Below, piece after piece: positions 40,680-50,774 of a stretch of 64,000 nt of DNA. Under the pieces are notes generated by a model. The model had not been told where the DNA came from and searched no databases. It saw nothing but the letters and a program-made list of their open reading frames with translations. The stretch's first letter is position 1; every line of letters begins with the position of its first letter. The stretch is from Methylocella sp. (GTDB taxonomy: Bacteria > Pseudomonadota > Alphaproteobacteria > Rhizobiales > Beijerinckiaceae), in NCBI GenBank assembly GCA_037200525.1, contig JBBCGG010000001.1, forward strand, positions 3,712,501 through 3,776,500. Reading direction: 5' to 3'. The position numbers and the translations under genes were made by a program.

Positions 40680-41891
40680 ATGAGCAAGATCAAGGTCGCC
40701 AATCCCGTTGTGGAACTCGACGGCGATGAAATGACCCGGATCATTTGGCGTTACATTCGCGAAAAACTCATTCTCGCCCACCTCGATATCGACCTCGACT
40801 ATTACGACCTCTCCATCGAAAACCGCGACGCCACCAGCGATCAGGTCACGGTCGACGCCGCCAATGCGATCAAGAAACAGGGCGTCGGCGTCAAATGCGC
40901 GACGATCACGCCTGACGAAGGTCGCGTCAAAGAGTTCAAACTGAAGCAGATGTGGCGATCGCCGAACGGGACGATCCGTAATATTCTCGGCGGCGTCATC
41001 TTTCGCGAGCCGATCATCTGCCAGAACGTGCCCCGGCTCGTACCGGGTTGGACGCATCCGATCGTTATCGGCAGGCATGCTTTTGGCGACCAATATGCAG
41101 CCACAGACTTCACGGTCCCCGGCAAAGGCCGCCTGACCATCAAATTCGAAGGCGATGATGGAACTGTCATTGAAAAGGAAGTCTATAAATATCCGGGGGC
41201 TGGCGTTTCCCTCTCGATGTATAATCTCGACGATTCCATTCGCGATTTTGCAAGAGCTTCCTTGAATTACGGGCTCGCCTCGAAATACGCAGTATTCTTG
41301 TCGACCAAGAATACTATTCTGAAAGCCTATGACGGCCGCTTCAAGGATATTTTCCAGGAAGTATTCGAAACCGAATTCGCTGAAAAATTCGCCGCCGCAA
41401 AGATTACTTATGAGCATCGCCTCATTGACGATATGGTCGCATCCGCGCTCAAATGGTCCGGCGGCTACGTATGGGCGTGCAAAAACTATGACGGCGACGT
41501 CCAGTCCGACACCGTCGCGCAGGGTTTTGGTTCGCTTGGCCTGATGACGTCGGTGCTGCTCAGCCCGGACGGTCAGACTGTCGAGGCCGAGGCCGCCCAC
41601 GGCACGGTCACGCGTCACTACCGCGAACACCAGAAAGGCAACGAGACATCGACAAATTCGATCGCCTCGATTTTCGCCTGGACGCGCGGGCTTTCACATC
41701 GGGCCAAGCTCGATGGCAATGCCGAACTCGCCAAATTCGCTCAGACTCTGGAAAAAGTCAGCGTCGCGACGGTCGAAGCCGGCTATATGACAAAGGACCT
41801 CGCTCTCCTTGTCGGCGCCCATCAGAAGTGGCTTTCGACTACCGGCTTTCTCGACAAAATCGACGAAAATCTGCGCAAAGCGATGGCTTGA
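40680..41891 (+). CDS. icd: NADP-dependent isocitrate dehydrogenase
   Basis: Oxidises isocitrate to 2-oxoglutarate in the TCA cycle, making NADPH. The product is 403 residues of the eukaryote-like homodimeric subfamily. It shows [14 protein letters not shown] at the N-terminus, [15 protein letters not shown], the substrate segment [14 protein letters not shown] and the metal/NADP region [23 protein letters not shown]. The ATG at 40680 gives the canonical [11 protein letters not shown] start; the open frame back to 40569 overlaps the preceding gene. No promoter is obvious. Confidence 0.97.
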   Translation: MSKIKVANPVVELDGDEMTRIIWRYIREKLILAHLDIDLDYYDLSIENRDATSDQVTVDAANAIKKQGVGVKCATITPDEGRVKEFKLKQMWRSPNGTIRNILGGVIFREPIICQNVPRLVPGWTHPIVIGRHAFGDQYAATDFTVPGKGRLTIKFEGDDGTVIEKEVYKYPGAGVSLSMYNLDDSIRDFARASLNYGLASKYAVFLSTKNTILKAYDGRFKDIFQEVFETEFAEKFAAAKITYEHRLIDDMVASALKWSGGYVWACKNYDGDVQSDTVAQGFGSLGLMTSVLLSPDGQTVEAEAAHGTVTRHYREHQKGNETSTNSIASIFAWTRGLSHRAKLDGNAELAKFAQTLEKVSVATVEAGYMTKDLALLVGAHQKWLSTTGFLDKIDENLRKAMA

Positions 41892-42228
41892 CGCCGGATT
41901 AAGCGGAATGGCTTCAGTTAGGCGGCCATGCTTTGGCGCGCGATTCCTATAGAGGAAGCGCCTAGCTCCAGCTGGCGCTCCGCCGGACAGCAGCAAGAGA
42001 CATAAAGCGTCAAGTAAATCATTTGCGCTTAAGCCGCCTTCCCCGACTTTCGCCTCGTCCGCGTAATCTTAGCTGTGCGTCGGCGCTCCCACGCAGACAT
42101 CCACAATGGGGGGAATGTGATTCGCCAAATTACCAAGTGACTAACTCAAGAAGGCGGCTTCACTAATGATTGTATATTGGTCAAGCAATCGCTATAAGGC
42201 TGCCACTTGGGTTTGGGGAGACTTCATA
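41892..42228. other. Intergenic region between icd and dksA
   Basis: This 337-base gap contains a hairpin at 41957-41979 (AGCGCC-TAGCT/AGCT-GGCGCT with one bulged base), which may end the icd transcript but has no T-run. Otherwise I see no gene or RNA. The dksA leader may start here. Confidence 0.45.
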
Positions 42229-42648
42229 GTGCCTGCCGAACTGGTCGAAGACGACTACAAGCCGTCTGAAGAAGAACCCTTTATGAACGATCGCCAGCGC
42301 GATTATTTCCGTCGCAAATTGATTGCATGGAAAGAAGATATTCTTCGCGAAAGCCGCGAGACCCTCGTGGTATTGCAAAGCGAGAATGAAAACCATCCAG
42401 ACGTCGCCGATCGCGCCTCCTCCGAAACCGATCGCGCGATCGAGCTGCGAGCGCGAGACCGCCAGCGCAAACTGATCTCCAAAATCGATGCGGCGCTCGG
42501 CCGAATCGACGACGGCAGCTACGGCTTTTGTGAGGAAACCGGCGAACCGATCTCGCTCAAGCGCCTCGACGCCCGGCCTATCGCAACCCTGTCTGTTGAA
42601 GCGCAGGAACGGCACGAAAAACGTGAGCGCGTATATCGCGATACCTAA
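42229..42648 (+). CDS. dksA: DksA-type RNA polymerase-binding regulator
   Basis: Secondary-channel regulator of RNA polymerase acting with ppGpp in the stringent response. The product is 139 residues from a GTG at 42229, which is preceded by GGGGAGA; an ATG-led extension from 42166 has no family support. A coiled coil runs through PFMNDRQRDYFRRKL to RKLISKIDAALGRID. The zinc-finger end reads GFCEETGEPISLKRLDARPIATL, keeping only the first Cys of the four in E. coli DksA; this form is usual in Rhizobiales. It stands just ahead of the tRNA-Val gene. Confidence 0.93.
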   Translation: MPAELVEDDYKPSEEEPFMNDRQRDYFRRKLIAWKEDILRESRETLVVLQSENENHPDVADRASSETDRAIELRARDRQRKLISKIDAALGRIDDGSYGFCEETGEPISLKRLDARPIATLSVEAQERHEKRERVYRDT

Positions 42649-42922
42649 ACGTTTGAGCCCGACCCTGACGAGCTGGAATCAGTTGGAGCCGACATCGGCT
42701 TCCGCGTAGGCCTGCACGATACGGTCAGCCTATCTGGCATGTCGCTCGCCCGCGCAAAGATTTGGAGCCGGGAACGCCGCTGACGAAGAGAGCTGCGGCA
42801 TCTCGAAGCTCGACGCTCGAATCCAGCTTGACTTCGGTACTCAGGCTTTCATAAAGGAGCGACTTCGCCAAGAGGGCTTCCCTCTCGGAAATATTGAAGT
42901 CTTGTGGTTCGATTGACCACTT

Positions 42923-42997
42923 GGGCGGTTAGCTCAGCGGGAGAGCATTCGCTTCACACGCGAAGGGTCACTGGTTCAATCCCAGTACCGCCCACCA
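42923..42997 (+). tRNA. tRNA-Val, anticodon CAC
   Basis: A 75-base cloverleaf. The acceptor stem GGGCGGT pairs with ACCGCCC, the discriminator is A and CCA is encoded. The anticodon stem TTCGC/GCGAA holds the loop TTCACAC, whose middle three bases are CAC (valine). The T arm has GGTTCAATCC. Confidence 0.97.
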
Positions 42998-43269
42998 AAA
43001 AGCGCAAAGATGCTGGTCTGCGAGACCCTTCCGTCGCCGTCTCTGAGGCAATTTTGTCCGCCACACGCCTTTCGGCGCTCTTTTGCGCCGCCCTCGCCAT
43101 TGCAACCGTCAAGCTCGGCGATTATACCGCAACGCAATAAATTTTTGGTGAGACGGCATGGATTGACTGGCCGCACGGTGGCTGCGCGCCTAGACTTTAT
43201 GGTGCCGTACAATGGTCATCCGGTCGAAAAACTCGCCGGATTAGCGCCACGCCGAAGGTCAAAGCCAGT

Positions 43270-44508
43270 ATGTCAACCGATTTGCTTGAGCAAAACTCTT
43301 CCGCAGCAAGGCGCCAGACGGCGCTTGTCGAATTGGCGCTGGCGGTCGGCGGCTTTGGCATCGGGGCTGGCGAGTTCGCGATCATGGGGCTTCTGCCCAA
43401 TGTGGCGGATGATCTCCACATATCGACGCCAACCGCCGGCCATGTCATCAGCGCCTATGCGCTCGGCGTCGTTATCGGCGCGCCGGTCATTACCGTCCTC
43501 TTCGCGCGGCTGTCGCGCCGGACGCTCCTCCTCGCTTTGATGGCCGTCTTCGCGCTCGGCAATGTCGCGAGCGCCATGGCCCCCGGTTACGCCTCGCTGG
43601 CATTTCTTCGATTTCTCACCGCCTTCCCACATGGCGCCTATTTCGGGGTCGCCGCGCTTGTCGCCGCTGGAATGGCCGGCCCCGGCAAACGCGCCCGCGC
43701 CGTCGGCCGCGTGATGCTCGGCCTCACCGTCGCGACCCTGTTCGGCGCGCCGCTCGCCACATCGATTGGACAGGCGCTCGGCTGGCGGGCCGCCTTCATC
43801 TTTGTCGGAGGCATCGGCGCCCTCACTGTCGGCCTCATCGCCGCCTTTGTCCCCCGCGATCGCCAAGACGCGGCGGCGACGCCTCTGCGCGAGCTTGGCG
43901 CTTTCCGCCGACCGCAAGTCTGGCTTACTCTCGGCATAGGAGCGATCGGCTCCGGCGGCATGTTCGCCACATTCAGCTATATCACTCCGACGCTTACGGA
44001 AGTCGCCGGAATCCCACAACATATCGTGCCATTTGTTCTATGCGTCTTCGGGGCCGGGATGATTGTCGGCAACATTGTCGGCTCGCGCCTTGCCGACCGC
44101 GCGCTAATGCCGACGATCGGCGGCGTGCTCCTCTGGAACGCGGCTATGCTCGGCTTGTTCTATGTCACGGCGCCGCACGCCATTCTCGCCGTCGTCAATG
44201 TTTTTCTGATCGGTACCGCCTTCGCGGTCGTTCCCGGCGTGCAGACGCGGCTGATGGATGTCGCGGGCGATGCGCAGACCCTCGCTGCCGCGCTCAACCA
44301 TTCGGCCTTCAATATCGCCAACGCTCTCGGCGCCTGGGCTGGCGGGATCACCATAGCCGCAGGTTTCGGATGGCGTTCGACGAGCTGGGTCGGCGTCTGT
44401 TTCGCGCTCGGCGGCTTCGCTGTCTTCTGCGCTTCAATCGCCGCCGACGCCGCCCGGACGGCGACCGTTCGTCCACGCCTTCAGGCGCGGAGTGAGCAAA
44501 CGCCCTGA
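43270..44508 (+). CDS. MFS exporter, AraJ/DHA1-like
   Basis: Twelve-helix major facilitator of 412 residues. It is probably a proton-coupled exporter of drugs or sugars. Helix 1 lies in ALVELALAVGGFGIGAGEFAIMGLLPNVA, which has the GxxEF-type signature of the AraJ/YdhP group. The loop 2-3 motif appears as ARLSRRTLLLALM. The helix 5 antiporter motif region is GRVMLGLTVATLFGAPLATSIGQALGWRAAF. The substrate is unknown. It follows the tRNA gene and is not obviously in an operon. Confidence 0.9.
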   Translation: MSTDLLEQNSSAARRQTALVELALAVGGFGIGAGEFAIMGLLPNVADDLHISTPTAGHVISAYALGVVIGAPVITVLFARLSRRTLLLALMAVFALGNVASAMAPGYASLAFLRFLTAFPHGAYFGVAALVAAGMAGPGKRARAVGRVMLGLTVATLFGAPLATSIGQALGWRAAFIFVGGIGALTVGLIAAFVPRDRQDAAATPLRELGAFRRPQVWLTLGIGAIGSGGMFATFSYITPTLTEVAGIPQHIVPFVLCVFGAGMIVGNIVGSRLADRALMPTIGGVLLWNAAMLGLFYVTAPHAILAVVNVFLIGTAFAVVPGVQTRLMDVAGDAQTLAAALNHSAFNIANALGAWAGGITIAAGFGWRSTSWVGVCFALGGFAVFCASIAADAARTATVRPRLQARSEQTP

Positions 44509-44795
44509 TAGCAGCGGGGGCGATCGCCATAGCCTAAGCCTGCGGGCGGTTGGTTGTTGGGTGAGGCGCGACCCAAACCGCTTCGCCGCAAGCCGGCGAT
44601 ATCGGAAGCGTCAGCATTATCTGAAAAGTTGCAGATTTCTTCGCATGAGCTAAAAAGCATAGTTAATTCAGTGTGGAGCAATCGGGCGCTGCGCGGTCAG
44701 CTGGCCGCGCTTATAATCCACAGGCGCTAGCAGTCCATTGCCGTTTGGTTATCCGCCAGATGGGCCGGCTCCATAACGCGGGAAACTCCAAAAAT

Positions 44796-46058
44796 ATGCA
44801 TGAGGGGTCGGGAAAGCGCATCCTTCTCATTATCGGCGGCGGCATCGCTGCCTATAAAACGCTGGATCTCATCCGCCGTCTGCGCAAGCGGAACCTTTTG
44901 GTGCGCGTGGTGATGACTTCGGCTGCGCATCATTTCGTCACGCCGCTTTCGGCAGCGAGCCTCAGCGGCGACAAGGTCTTCGCCGACCTTTTTTCCCTTA
45001 CGGACGAAGCGGCGATGGGGCATATCGAACTCTCTCGCGACGCCGATCTCGTTGTCGTCGCTCCCGCGACGGCCGACCTTCTGGCCAAGATGGCGCACGG
45101 CCTCGCCGATGATCTCGCCTCGACGCTGCTGCTCGCCACCGATAAGAAAATTCTCGTCGCCCCGGCGATGAATCTGCGCATGTGGCTCGCCAAGGCGACG
45201 CTGCGCAATGTCGCGGTGTTGCGCGGGGATGGCGTGATCTTCGTTGGCCCGGAAGATGGCGAAATGGCCTGCAGGGAATATGGTCCTGGCCGGATGAGCG
45301 AGCCGCTGGCGATCGCCGCCGCGATCGAGGCGGCGCTGGCGCAAGACACGATTTTGCCTTTGCCCCCCAATGTCTCGCGCCGGAAAACTCCGGCTGGCGC
45401 GCTTGCGGGCCGGCGCGTGCTGGTGACATCAGGGCCAACGCATGAAGCGATCGATCCGGTGCGCTATATCGCGAATCGCTCGTCCGGCAAACAGGGCCAT
45501 GCAATCGCCGCGGCGGCGTTCGAGGCCGGGGCCGATGTGACGCTCATCTCGGGTCCCGTCGCGCTGCCGGACCCCATCGGAGTCAAAACGCTCCACGTCG
45601 AATCCGCGCGGGATATGCTGCAGGCGGTGGAGGCGGCGCTGCCCGCCGCCATTTTCATCGCTGTCGCGGCGGTCGCAGATTGGCGGCCAGCCGAGCCGGC
45701 TTCCGAGAAAATCAAAAAAGTCGCCAAAACGCCGCGAAGTTTAGACCTTGTGCAAAATCCTGACATTCTTGCGACAATAGGCAAGCGCAAAGTCGGCCGG
45801 CCGGCTCTCGTCATCGGCTTCGCCGCCGAGACCGAAAAGCTGATCGACCAGGCGAGCGCCAAGCGCGCAAGCAAAGGCTGCGACATGATCATTGCCAACG
45901 ATGTCGGCGCAGGTTCGAATGTTTTCGGCGGCGAGCGCAATAAAGTGACGCTCATCACAAGCGCCGGCATGGAGTCATGGCCGCCTCTCGGCAAAACAGA
46001 GGTCGCGTCCCGCCTGATGACGACGCTCGCGAGGATGCTTGAGGAGGCTCCCCGTTGA
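44796..46058 (+). CDS. coaBC: Bifunctional phosphopantothenoylcysteine decarboxylase/phosphopantothenate-cysteine ligase
   Basis: Two steps of CoA synthesis in one protein of 420 residues. The N-terminal CoaC flavoprotein has [12 protein letters not shown], the catalytic His in [19 protein letters not shown] and the active Cys segment [11 protein letters not shown]. The C-terminal CoaB has [26 protein letters not shown] and KIKK. The ATG at 44796 gives a normal N-terminus; the open frame continues to 44673 without support. The stop overlaps the dut TTG start by four bases, and dut overlaps the Rrf2 gene, so the three form an operon. Confidence 0.96.
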   Translation: MHEGSGKRILLIIGGGIAAYKTLDLIRRLRKRNLLVRVVMTSAAHHFVTPLSAASLSGDKVFADLFSLTDEAAMGHIELSRDADLVVVAPATADLLAKMAHGLADDLASTLLLATDKKILVAPAMNLRMWLAKATLRNVAVLRGDGVIFVGPEDGEMACREYGPGRMSEPLAIAAAIEAALAQDTILPLPPNVSRRKTPAGALAGRRVLVTSGPTHEAIDPVRYIANRSSGKQGHAIAAAAFEAGADVTLISGPVALPDPIGVKTLHVESARDMLQAVEAALPAAIFIAVAAVADWRPAEPASEKIKKVAKTPRSLDLVQNPDILATIGKRKVGRPALVIGFAAETEKLIDQASAKRASKGCDMIIANDVGAGSNVFGGERNKVTLITSAGMESWPPLGKTEVASRLMTTLARMLEEAPR

Positions 46059-46537
46059 GCGGCTCCCTCGCCATAGCGGTCAAGGTTCTTCCACATGGAG
46101 CGGGCCTGCCGCTACCCACCTATGAGAGCGCTGGGGCCGCCGGATTGGATCTCTTCGCCGCCTTGCCGCCTGGGGCCAAGATCGTCCTCAGCCCTGGCGG
46201 CAGGCAGCTCATCCCGACCGGCATCGCTTTCGCCATCCCGCCGAATTATGAAGCGCAGATCAGGCCTCGATCCGGACTTGCGCTGAAGGCGGGCGTCACG
46301 GTCCTCAACTCGCCGGGCACGATCGATTCCGATTATCGCGGCGAGATTTGCGTGATCCTGATCAACCTTGGCGAGGCGCCATTCGAGATTGTCAGAGGAG
46401 CGCGCATCGCTCAGCTCGTCGTCGCGCCGGTGATCCAGGCGACGGTCTTCACAACAGAGAATTTGGACGAGACGGCGCGGGGCGCAAACGGGTTTGGATC
46501 GACGGGACCAATGATGAAAGGGGAGATCACGCGATGA
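46055..46537 (+). CDS. dut: dUTP diphosphatase
   Basis: Hydrolyses dUTP to dUMP, protecting DNA from uracil. The product is 160 residues with all five motifs: [42 protein letters not shown] and [10 protein letters not shown]. It starts at a TTG overlapping the coaBC stop (TTGA) with GAGGAGG about seven bases upstream, and it ends with ATGA shared with the next gene. Pairing of coaBC and dut is common in proteobacteria. Confidence 0.96.
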   Translation: MSGSLAIAVKVLPHGAGLPLPTYESAGAAGLDLFAALPPGAKIVLSPGGRQLIPTGIAFAIPPNYEAQIRPRSGLALKAGVTVLNSPGTIDSDYRGEICVILINLGEAPFEIVRGARIAQLVVAPVIQATVFTTENLDETARGANGFGSTGPMMKGEITR

Positions 46538-46983
46538 TTCTGCTTTCGCGCCGCGCCCTCCTCGCTCTGGCCGCGGTCGCCGACATCGCCATCCATTCGC
46601 GCCCCTCCCCCGTCGCAGCAAAGGCGCTCGCCGCGCGTCTGGAATTGCCGCCTCGCCATCTCGAGACCTTGCTGCAAGCGCTGGTCCGCGCAAATATACT
46701 GAAGGGGCTTCGCGGTCCACGCGGGGGCTATGAATTGGCGCGCGAACGCCGCAGAATCACGGCGGCGGCGGTGTTGCGCGCGGTCTTGAACGAGACCGGC
46801 GGCGACAGCGGCGAGGGTGTTGACTGCAAACTCGTCGCCAATGTTGTCGCCCCCATGGTCGAAGTGGCGGGCGCCGCCTTTCTCAACGAACTCGAGACCA
46901 TCACGATCGACGATATCTGCCGCCGCGCCGAAGAGCAGAATCTCTATGAAGGCGCAGCATTCCGAAACGATTTCACGATTTAA
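46534..46983 (+). CDS. Rrf2-family transcription regulator
   Basis: Small winged-helix regulator of 149 residues. The HTH is in [43 protein letters not shown], the Rrf2 hallmark ending in the GPRGGY wing. Only two cysteines (in VDCKLV and DICRRA) follow, not the three-Cys IscR pattern, so an Fe-S cofactor is uncertain. The ATG overlaps the dut stop (ATGA) and GGGGAG lies upstream. Its target genes are unknown. Confidence 0.9.
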   Translation: MILLSRRALLALAAVADIAIHSRPSPVAAKALAARLELPPRHLETLLQALVRANILKGLRGPRGGYELARERRRITAAAVLRAVLNETGGDSGEGVDCKLVANVVAPMVEVAGAAFLNELETITIDDICRRAEEQNLYEGAAFRNDFTI

Positions 46984-47066
46984 GGCCTGCCCGCGCGGCG
47001 AGGCTTCCTGATCTCGGCCGTAGCTGAGGGGGCCGAGTCCAACCAACCCCCTTCGACAAACCCGCT

Positions 47067-47666
47067 TCAGCTTGAAGGAAATTCGCCCTCGAAGACGAAG
47101 GCGGTTTGCGGGTTGCGGTCGTTTGGCGCTTCTCGCTCGCGCATAGGCTCGGGAAGGATGGATTTGTCTCCAACGCGGCCGATGGCTATCGCCGCTTCCA
47201 CTCGATAATCGTCCGGCACGTTCAACTCTATCGCCGTACGGGGAATATCAAACCCGGTCATGCCATGCGCCGCATAACCCGAGCGCGAGGCCTGCAGCGC
47301 CAAATAGCCCCAGGCCGCGCCGGCGTCGAACGAATGGCTGTGCATCGAGACGGCGTCGGTCTTGCCCGGCGCCGTGAACGTCTTTTTCGACAGAGCTATG
47401 ACCAGCGCGGAGGCGTTCTTTGCCCAGGATTGGTTGAACTCGATAAGAAGGCCCAAAAATTTCGCGAAGGCGGGCGTGCCGCGCTTTGCGTAGAGGAAAC
47501 GCCAGGGCTGCGAATTAAACGAGGACGGCGCCCAGCGCGCCGCCTCGAAAATGGTGCGAAGATCGGCGTCGGAAATGGCTTCGCCCGTAAAGGCGCGCGG
47601 CGACCAGCGTTCAAGAAAAAACGCTTCGATCGGGTGATGCGCGCTGCGTGAATTGGCCTTGGTCAT
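47067..47666 (-). CDS. Nitroreductase family protein
   Basis: FMN-dependent NAD(P)H oxidoreductase of 199 residues. The FMN-binding signature is RWSPRAFTGEAIS near the N-terminus and FEAARWAPSSFNSQPWRF. The middle part has AGAAWGYLALQASRSGYAAHGM. The substrate is unknown. A short palindromic element lies about 30 bases upstream of the start. It converges on the Rrf2 gene. Confidence 0.9.
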   Translation of the reverse strand: MTKANSRSAHHPIEAFFLERWSPRAFTGEAISDADLRTIFEAARWAPSSFNSQPWRFLYAKRGTPAFAKFLGLLIEFNQSWAKNASALVIALSKKTFTAPGKTDAVSMHSHSFDAGAAWGYLALQASRSGYAAHGMTGFDIPRTAIELNVPDDYRVEAAIAIGRVGDKSILPEPMREREAPNDRNPQTAFVFEGEFPSS

Positions 47667-47689
47667 GTCGAAAGGACTCCTGGAGCGTC

Positions 47690-47775
47690 ATCTCGAAAAG
47701 TCGCTGACTTTTCAGAGCGGACATGCATGGAAACGCAAAGATAGAGCAAGATCGATTCTGGATGAATCGATCCTA
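47690..47775. repeat. Double-palindrome intergenic element
   Basis: Two close palindromes: GAAAAGTC-gct-GACTTTTC at 47695-47713 and GATCGATTC-tggat-GAATCGATC at 47750-47772. The composite layout resembles the short dispersed repeats (REP-like) common between genes in Rhizobiales. No second copy was found in this window. Confidence 0.5.
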
Positions 47776-47866
47776 CTCGCGCGCGCCCGCAAGCTATAGC
47801 GGGAGCCTGATTTGGCCGATCATTAAGGGAAATATCGACCCTCTGCGCATGTTCTCGCGAGAAAGC

Positions 47867-48670
47867 TCAATCGCTGGCCAAAATAACATGGCTACTTTGG
47901 AAGATGGCCCAGACTTTGACGCCGGCGGCGACCCCACCAGCGTCTGCGCTGTCCACCGTCATGATCGATGTCAGGGTTTTACCCTGGCCAAGCTCCACCG
48001 TGACCTCGGCGTCGGCGCCGCCATCGAATCGTTCAACCACAAGTCCGCCGATCTTATTGCGCGCGGAAATGCGAGGCGTTTCGTTGCATGGCGCGAGCAA
48101 GACCGAGCTGGCGTTGACCACCGCCACAACGCATCGCGTCGGCGCAAGACCGAGTTCGGCAATGCTGGCGTTCGTTACTATCGAGGAGATTTCGACGCCC
48201 GGGGAGACCTCCAGCCTCACCTCGACATTGACTGGGGCCGCGGCAACTTCGAGGACAGTGCAGTGGAAGGCGTTGCGGGTGCTGAGTTTTAAGCCAACGC
48301 CCCAGAACAATAAGTCCCGTTCATGCTCCAACCCCTCCTCGACGATGCTTTGGGAAATGCGGCCAAGTTTTTCTTCGAGGTGGCGGAAGGCTGTCAACAA
48401 TCGACGTCCTTCGGCCGTGACTTCGGCTCCGCCTCCGCGCGGTCCACCTGTATGGGTTATGAATGCCGGTCGCGGCAGGAGATTATTGATTGCGTTCACC
48501 GCATCCCAGGCGGTTTTGTAACTGAAACCAGCGACTTCCGCCGCTTTGGTGATGCTGCCGTGCTCAATCACCGCTTCAAGAAGAGTCACCCGCTCCCGAC
48601 CGACCAAAAGCCTGCCATCGGCTCGCAATGCAAGCAATGTATCGATCTTTCCCGGCAGGACTCGGGGCAA
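47867..48670 (-). CDS. modE: ModE-type molybdate-responsive regulator
   Basis: Molybdenum-sensing regulator of 267 residues. The N-terminal winged helix has RVTLLEAVIEHGSITKAAEVAGFSYKTAWDAVNAINNL, then GGPRGGGAEVTAEGRRLL, typical of ModE. Two TOBE (molybindin) domains follow, with LSTRNAFHCTVLEV and ISARNKIGGLVVERF. It probably represses molybdate uptake and controls Mo-enzyme genes. No modABC genes are within the window, so its targets are elsewhere. Confidence 0.94.
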   Translation of the reverse strand: MPRVLPGKIDTLLALRADGRLLVGRERVTLLEAVIEHGSITKAAEVAGFSYKTAWDAVNAINNLLPRPAFITHTGGPRGGGAEVTAEGRRLLTAFRHLEEKLGRISQSIVEEGLEHERDLLFWGVGLKLSTRNAFHCTVLEVAAAPVNVEVRLEVSPGVEISSIVTNASIAELGLAPTRCVVAVVNASSVLLAPCNETPRISARNKIGGLVVERFDGGADAEVTVELGQGKTLTSIMTVDSADAGGVAAGVKVWAIFQSSHVILASD

Positions 48671-48726
48671 CGGTTTTTCTCCTCTTGCGTGTAAAATGAC
48701 CGAAAATGCTGCCTTTCACAACTAAA

Positions 48727-48751
48727 ATAAGATAAATTAACGCCGTCTTAT
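48727..48751. promoter_or_regulatory. Short inverted repeat upstream of modE
   Basis: ATAAGA (48727-48732) and TCTTAT (48746-48751) flank 13 AT-rich bases, about 60-80 bases ahead of modE. It could be an autoregulatory site, but it does not match the published ModE consensus well. Confidence 0.3.
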
Positions 48752-48856
48752 ATAGCGCTTTAGCTAACGAGCGCGCTCTTAGGGTCTCGCCTAAGGCGGC
48801 TCAGCAAAGGACGTCTTCTGCGCGTTTGGCGCTTTAAGGGAGGGAGGCCGAAGGCC

Positions 48857-49954
48857 TCAAACGACTTCGACGGTCGAAGCCGAAAAAAGCGTCCCGGCGG
48901 CGCTATGGGCGCGCAAAACAGGCTCCGGCAGCCGCACGACTTCGTTCGTCCGCGCGTTTTCGAGCAGAGCCGCGATCCGCGCGCGTGAGCGCGCCAGCAT
49001 GGCGGAGTCGAGGCGCCCTTCATCGACAGCCGTGACGATCGCCTCGGCAAAACCCCGCGCCCGATTGGAGTCAGTGAAATGGGCGCAAACCATCAGCATA
49101 TCGCAGCCGGCGGCGAGGAAACGCGCGGCGGCGTCCGGCGCATCGAAGAAGCCTTTCATCGCGCCCATGCCGATGTCATCGGAAACCGAGACCCCGCCAA
49201 AGCCCAGTTCATCGCGCAGAATCTCCGTCGCAAATCGGCGCGACAAAGTAACGGGTGCGTCGGGATCGATGTTGGGAAACAATATATGAGAGGTCATGAT
49301 CATGGAGATGCCCGCCTCGATCGCCGCGACGAAAGGCTTTAGCTCGCGCGCACGCAATTGATCGAGGTTCGAGTCTTGCGAGGGCAGCCCAAAATGCGAA
49401 TCGACGCTGGTGTCGCCATGACCTGGGAAATGCTTGCCGCAGGCGATGACCCCTTCCGCCTGCATCGCGCGCATGAAGGGCAGCGCCGCTTTCGTCACAG
49501 CCTCCGCCGTAGATCCAAAGGCGCGCTCCCCGATGACCGGATTTTGCGGATTGGTGTGGATATCGAGCACGGGCGCAAAGTTCAGATTGACGCCAAGGCT
49601 GGCGAGTTCGCGTCCCATCGCGCGCCCGACTTCGGCGGCTTCATCGGCCCATCGCGCGGCGTAGGAAAAGCGCGTGATCGGCGGCGGCGTGCGGCAAACG
49701 CGGCCGCCCTCATGGTCGATGGCGATGAACATTTTGGTCCGGCCTGTGGCGGCCCGGATCTCTTCAATCAGCCGCGCATGGCTTTCAAGCCATGCTTCAT
49801 AAGGGAGATCGTGGCGGAAATTGCTTTTGTAGAGCAGGACGCCAGCGGGCTTCAGATCGCCGAGCAAAGCGCGGTCGAGTTCATGCAGCTCAGGCGTTGG
49901 CCGCAGTCCGACCAGAAAATGGTCGCCGACGGATTCGATTGATGTTCGGCCCAT
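48857..49954 (-). CDS. nagZ: Beta-N-acetylhexosaminidase, GH3
   Basis: Removes GlcNAc from muropeptides in wall recycling. The product is 365 residues. NagZ marks include IDHEGGRVCR, the flexible loop KHFPGHGDTSVDSH with the catalytic His, and the nucleophile Asp in SVSDDIGMGAMKGF. There is no signal peptide, so it is cytoplasmic. It pairs functionally with the AmpD-like amidase at about 21 kb. It lies just upstream of modE on the same strand, with a 186-base gap. Confidence 0.95.
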   Translation of the reverse strand: MGRTSIESVGDHFLVGLRPTPELHELDRALLGDLKPAGVLLYKSNFRHDLPYEAWLESHARLIEEIRAATGRTKMFIAIDHEGGRVCRTPPPITRFSYAARWADEAAEVGRAMGRELASLGVNLNFAPVLDIHTNPQNPVIGERAFGSTAEAVTKAALPFMRAMQAEGVIACGKHFPGHGDTSVDSHFGLPSQDSNLDQLRARELKPFVAAIEAGISMIMTSHILFPNIDPDAPVTLSRRFATEILRDELGFGGVSVSDDIGMGAMKGFFDAPDAAARFLAAGCDMLMVCAHFTDSNRARGFAEAIVTAVDEGRLDSAMLARSRARIAALLENARTNEVVRLPEPVLRAHSAAGTLFSASTVEVV

Positions 49955-50020
49955 CGCCTTGCCCCTCGCCTTAAATCAACGCCGCGGAATTTTAGCGCGA
50001 AAGACCGCGCGAGGGAAAAT

Positions 50021-50764
50021 TCAGCGCGTGGAAACTCTAGCGGCGCCGGCCCCAAAACCAAGCTCGCGCCGCGATTGCGTCAGAGCGCCGAAAGCCAGCC
50101 CCAGCACGCTCCATAATACGGCTTGAGCGCCGAGAGAGGCTAGCCGAAAGTTCCACAACAGATCAGCGGGGAAGCGCTCAGGAACCTCGTCGACGGACGG
50201 CAATAGAGCGGCGATGACGACCACGGCGATGAGATAGCAGGCGCCGCCTACAAGGCCTGCGTTCCAGAGGCCAAGCCTCTCAACGAGAGCGCCTCGCAGC
50301 ATTGAGGCCAAAATCATCGCCAGCACGGAGCCAAACAGCATGATGAAGAATAGCGCGGTGCGCGCGCCGATGGTTTCCGGCTGGCCGATCGAGGGCGGGT
50401 TGGCGGGGTATTTCAGCGCGGGAACCAGCGCGACGGCGATGAACGCCGCCAAGGCCAGAAGCGCGGCGACAGCGCGGGGCTGGAGAGCTCCGACGCGGCC
50501 ATTGGCGATGGCGAAAGCCAGGGCGAATAGGCCGCCAAGCGCCGCGCCATAGACAACGCTTGCAGTCAGCAATCCTGCGCTGCGCTGAATCTCGCGGCTG
50601 ACGATCTCTGGCTCTTCCGGCTCGCCCGCAGCCTGCGCGGCGGCGCTTTCGAACGCAATCGCGCGATCGACCGAAGACTCCCCTGCGATAAACGCGAAGC
50701 CAGCGGCAAGAAGACCCGCGAGGACGCCGACGAGCATCCCTCGCAACAGGAGCTGCCCGACCAT
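50021..50764 (-). CDS. cbtA: Cobalt transporter subunit CbtA
   Basis: Predicted cobalt uptake protein of 247 residues, with about five membrane helices (for example LLLRGMLVGVLAGLLAAGFAFI, LLTASVVYGAALGGLFALAFAI). The conserved GESSVDRAIAFE loop after helix 1 is typical. It lies 10 bases after cbtB. The ATG at 50764 has GAGGAGG upstream; an open frame to 50824 overlaps cbtB. Cobalt supply would support MetH. Confidence 0.92.
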   Translation of the reverse strand: MVGQLLLRGMLVGVLAGLLAAGFAFIAGESSVDRAIAFESAAAQAAGEPEEPEIVSREIQRSAGLLTASVVYGAALGGLFALAFAIANGRVGALQPRAVAALLALAAFIAVALVPALKYPANPPSIGQPETIGARTALFFIMLFGSVLAMILASMLRGALVERLGLWNAGLVGGACYLIAVVVIAALLPSVDEVPERFPADLLWNFRLASLGAQAVLWSVLGLAFGALTQSRRELGFGAGAARVSTR

Positions 50765-50774
50765 CAAAGCCTCC

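Noticed and set aside
40422-41630. A 402-codon minus-strand frame inside icd
   Set aside because: It is antisense to a canonical isocitrate dehydrogenase and lacks any family motif.
42904-43140. A 78-codon frame starting just before the tRNA-Val gene
   Set aside because: It reads through the tRNA gene and has no family features.
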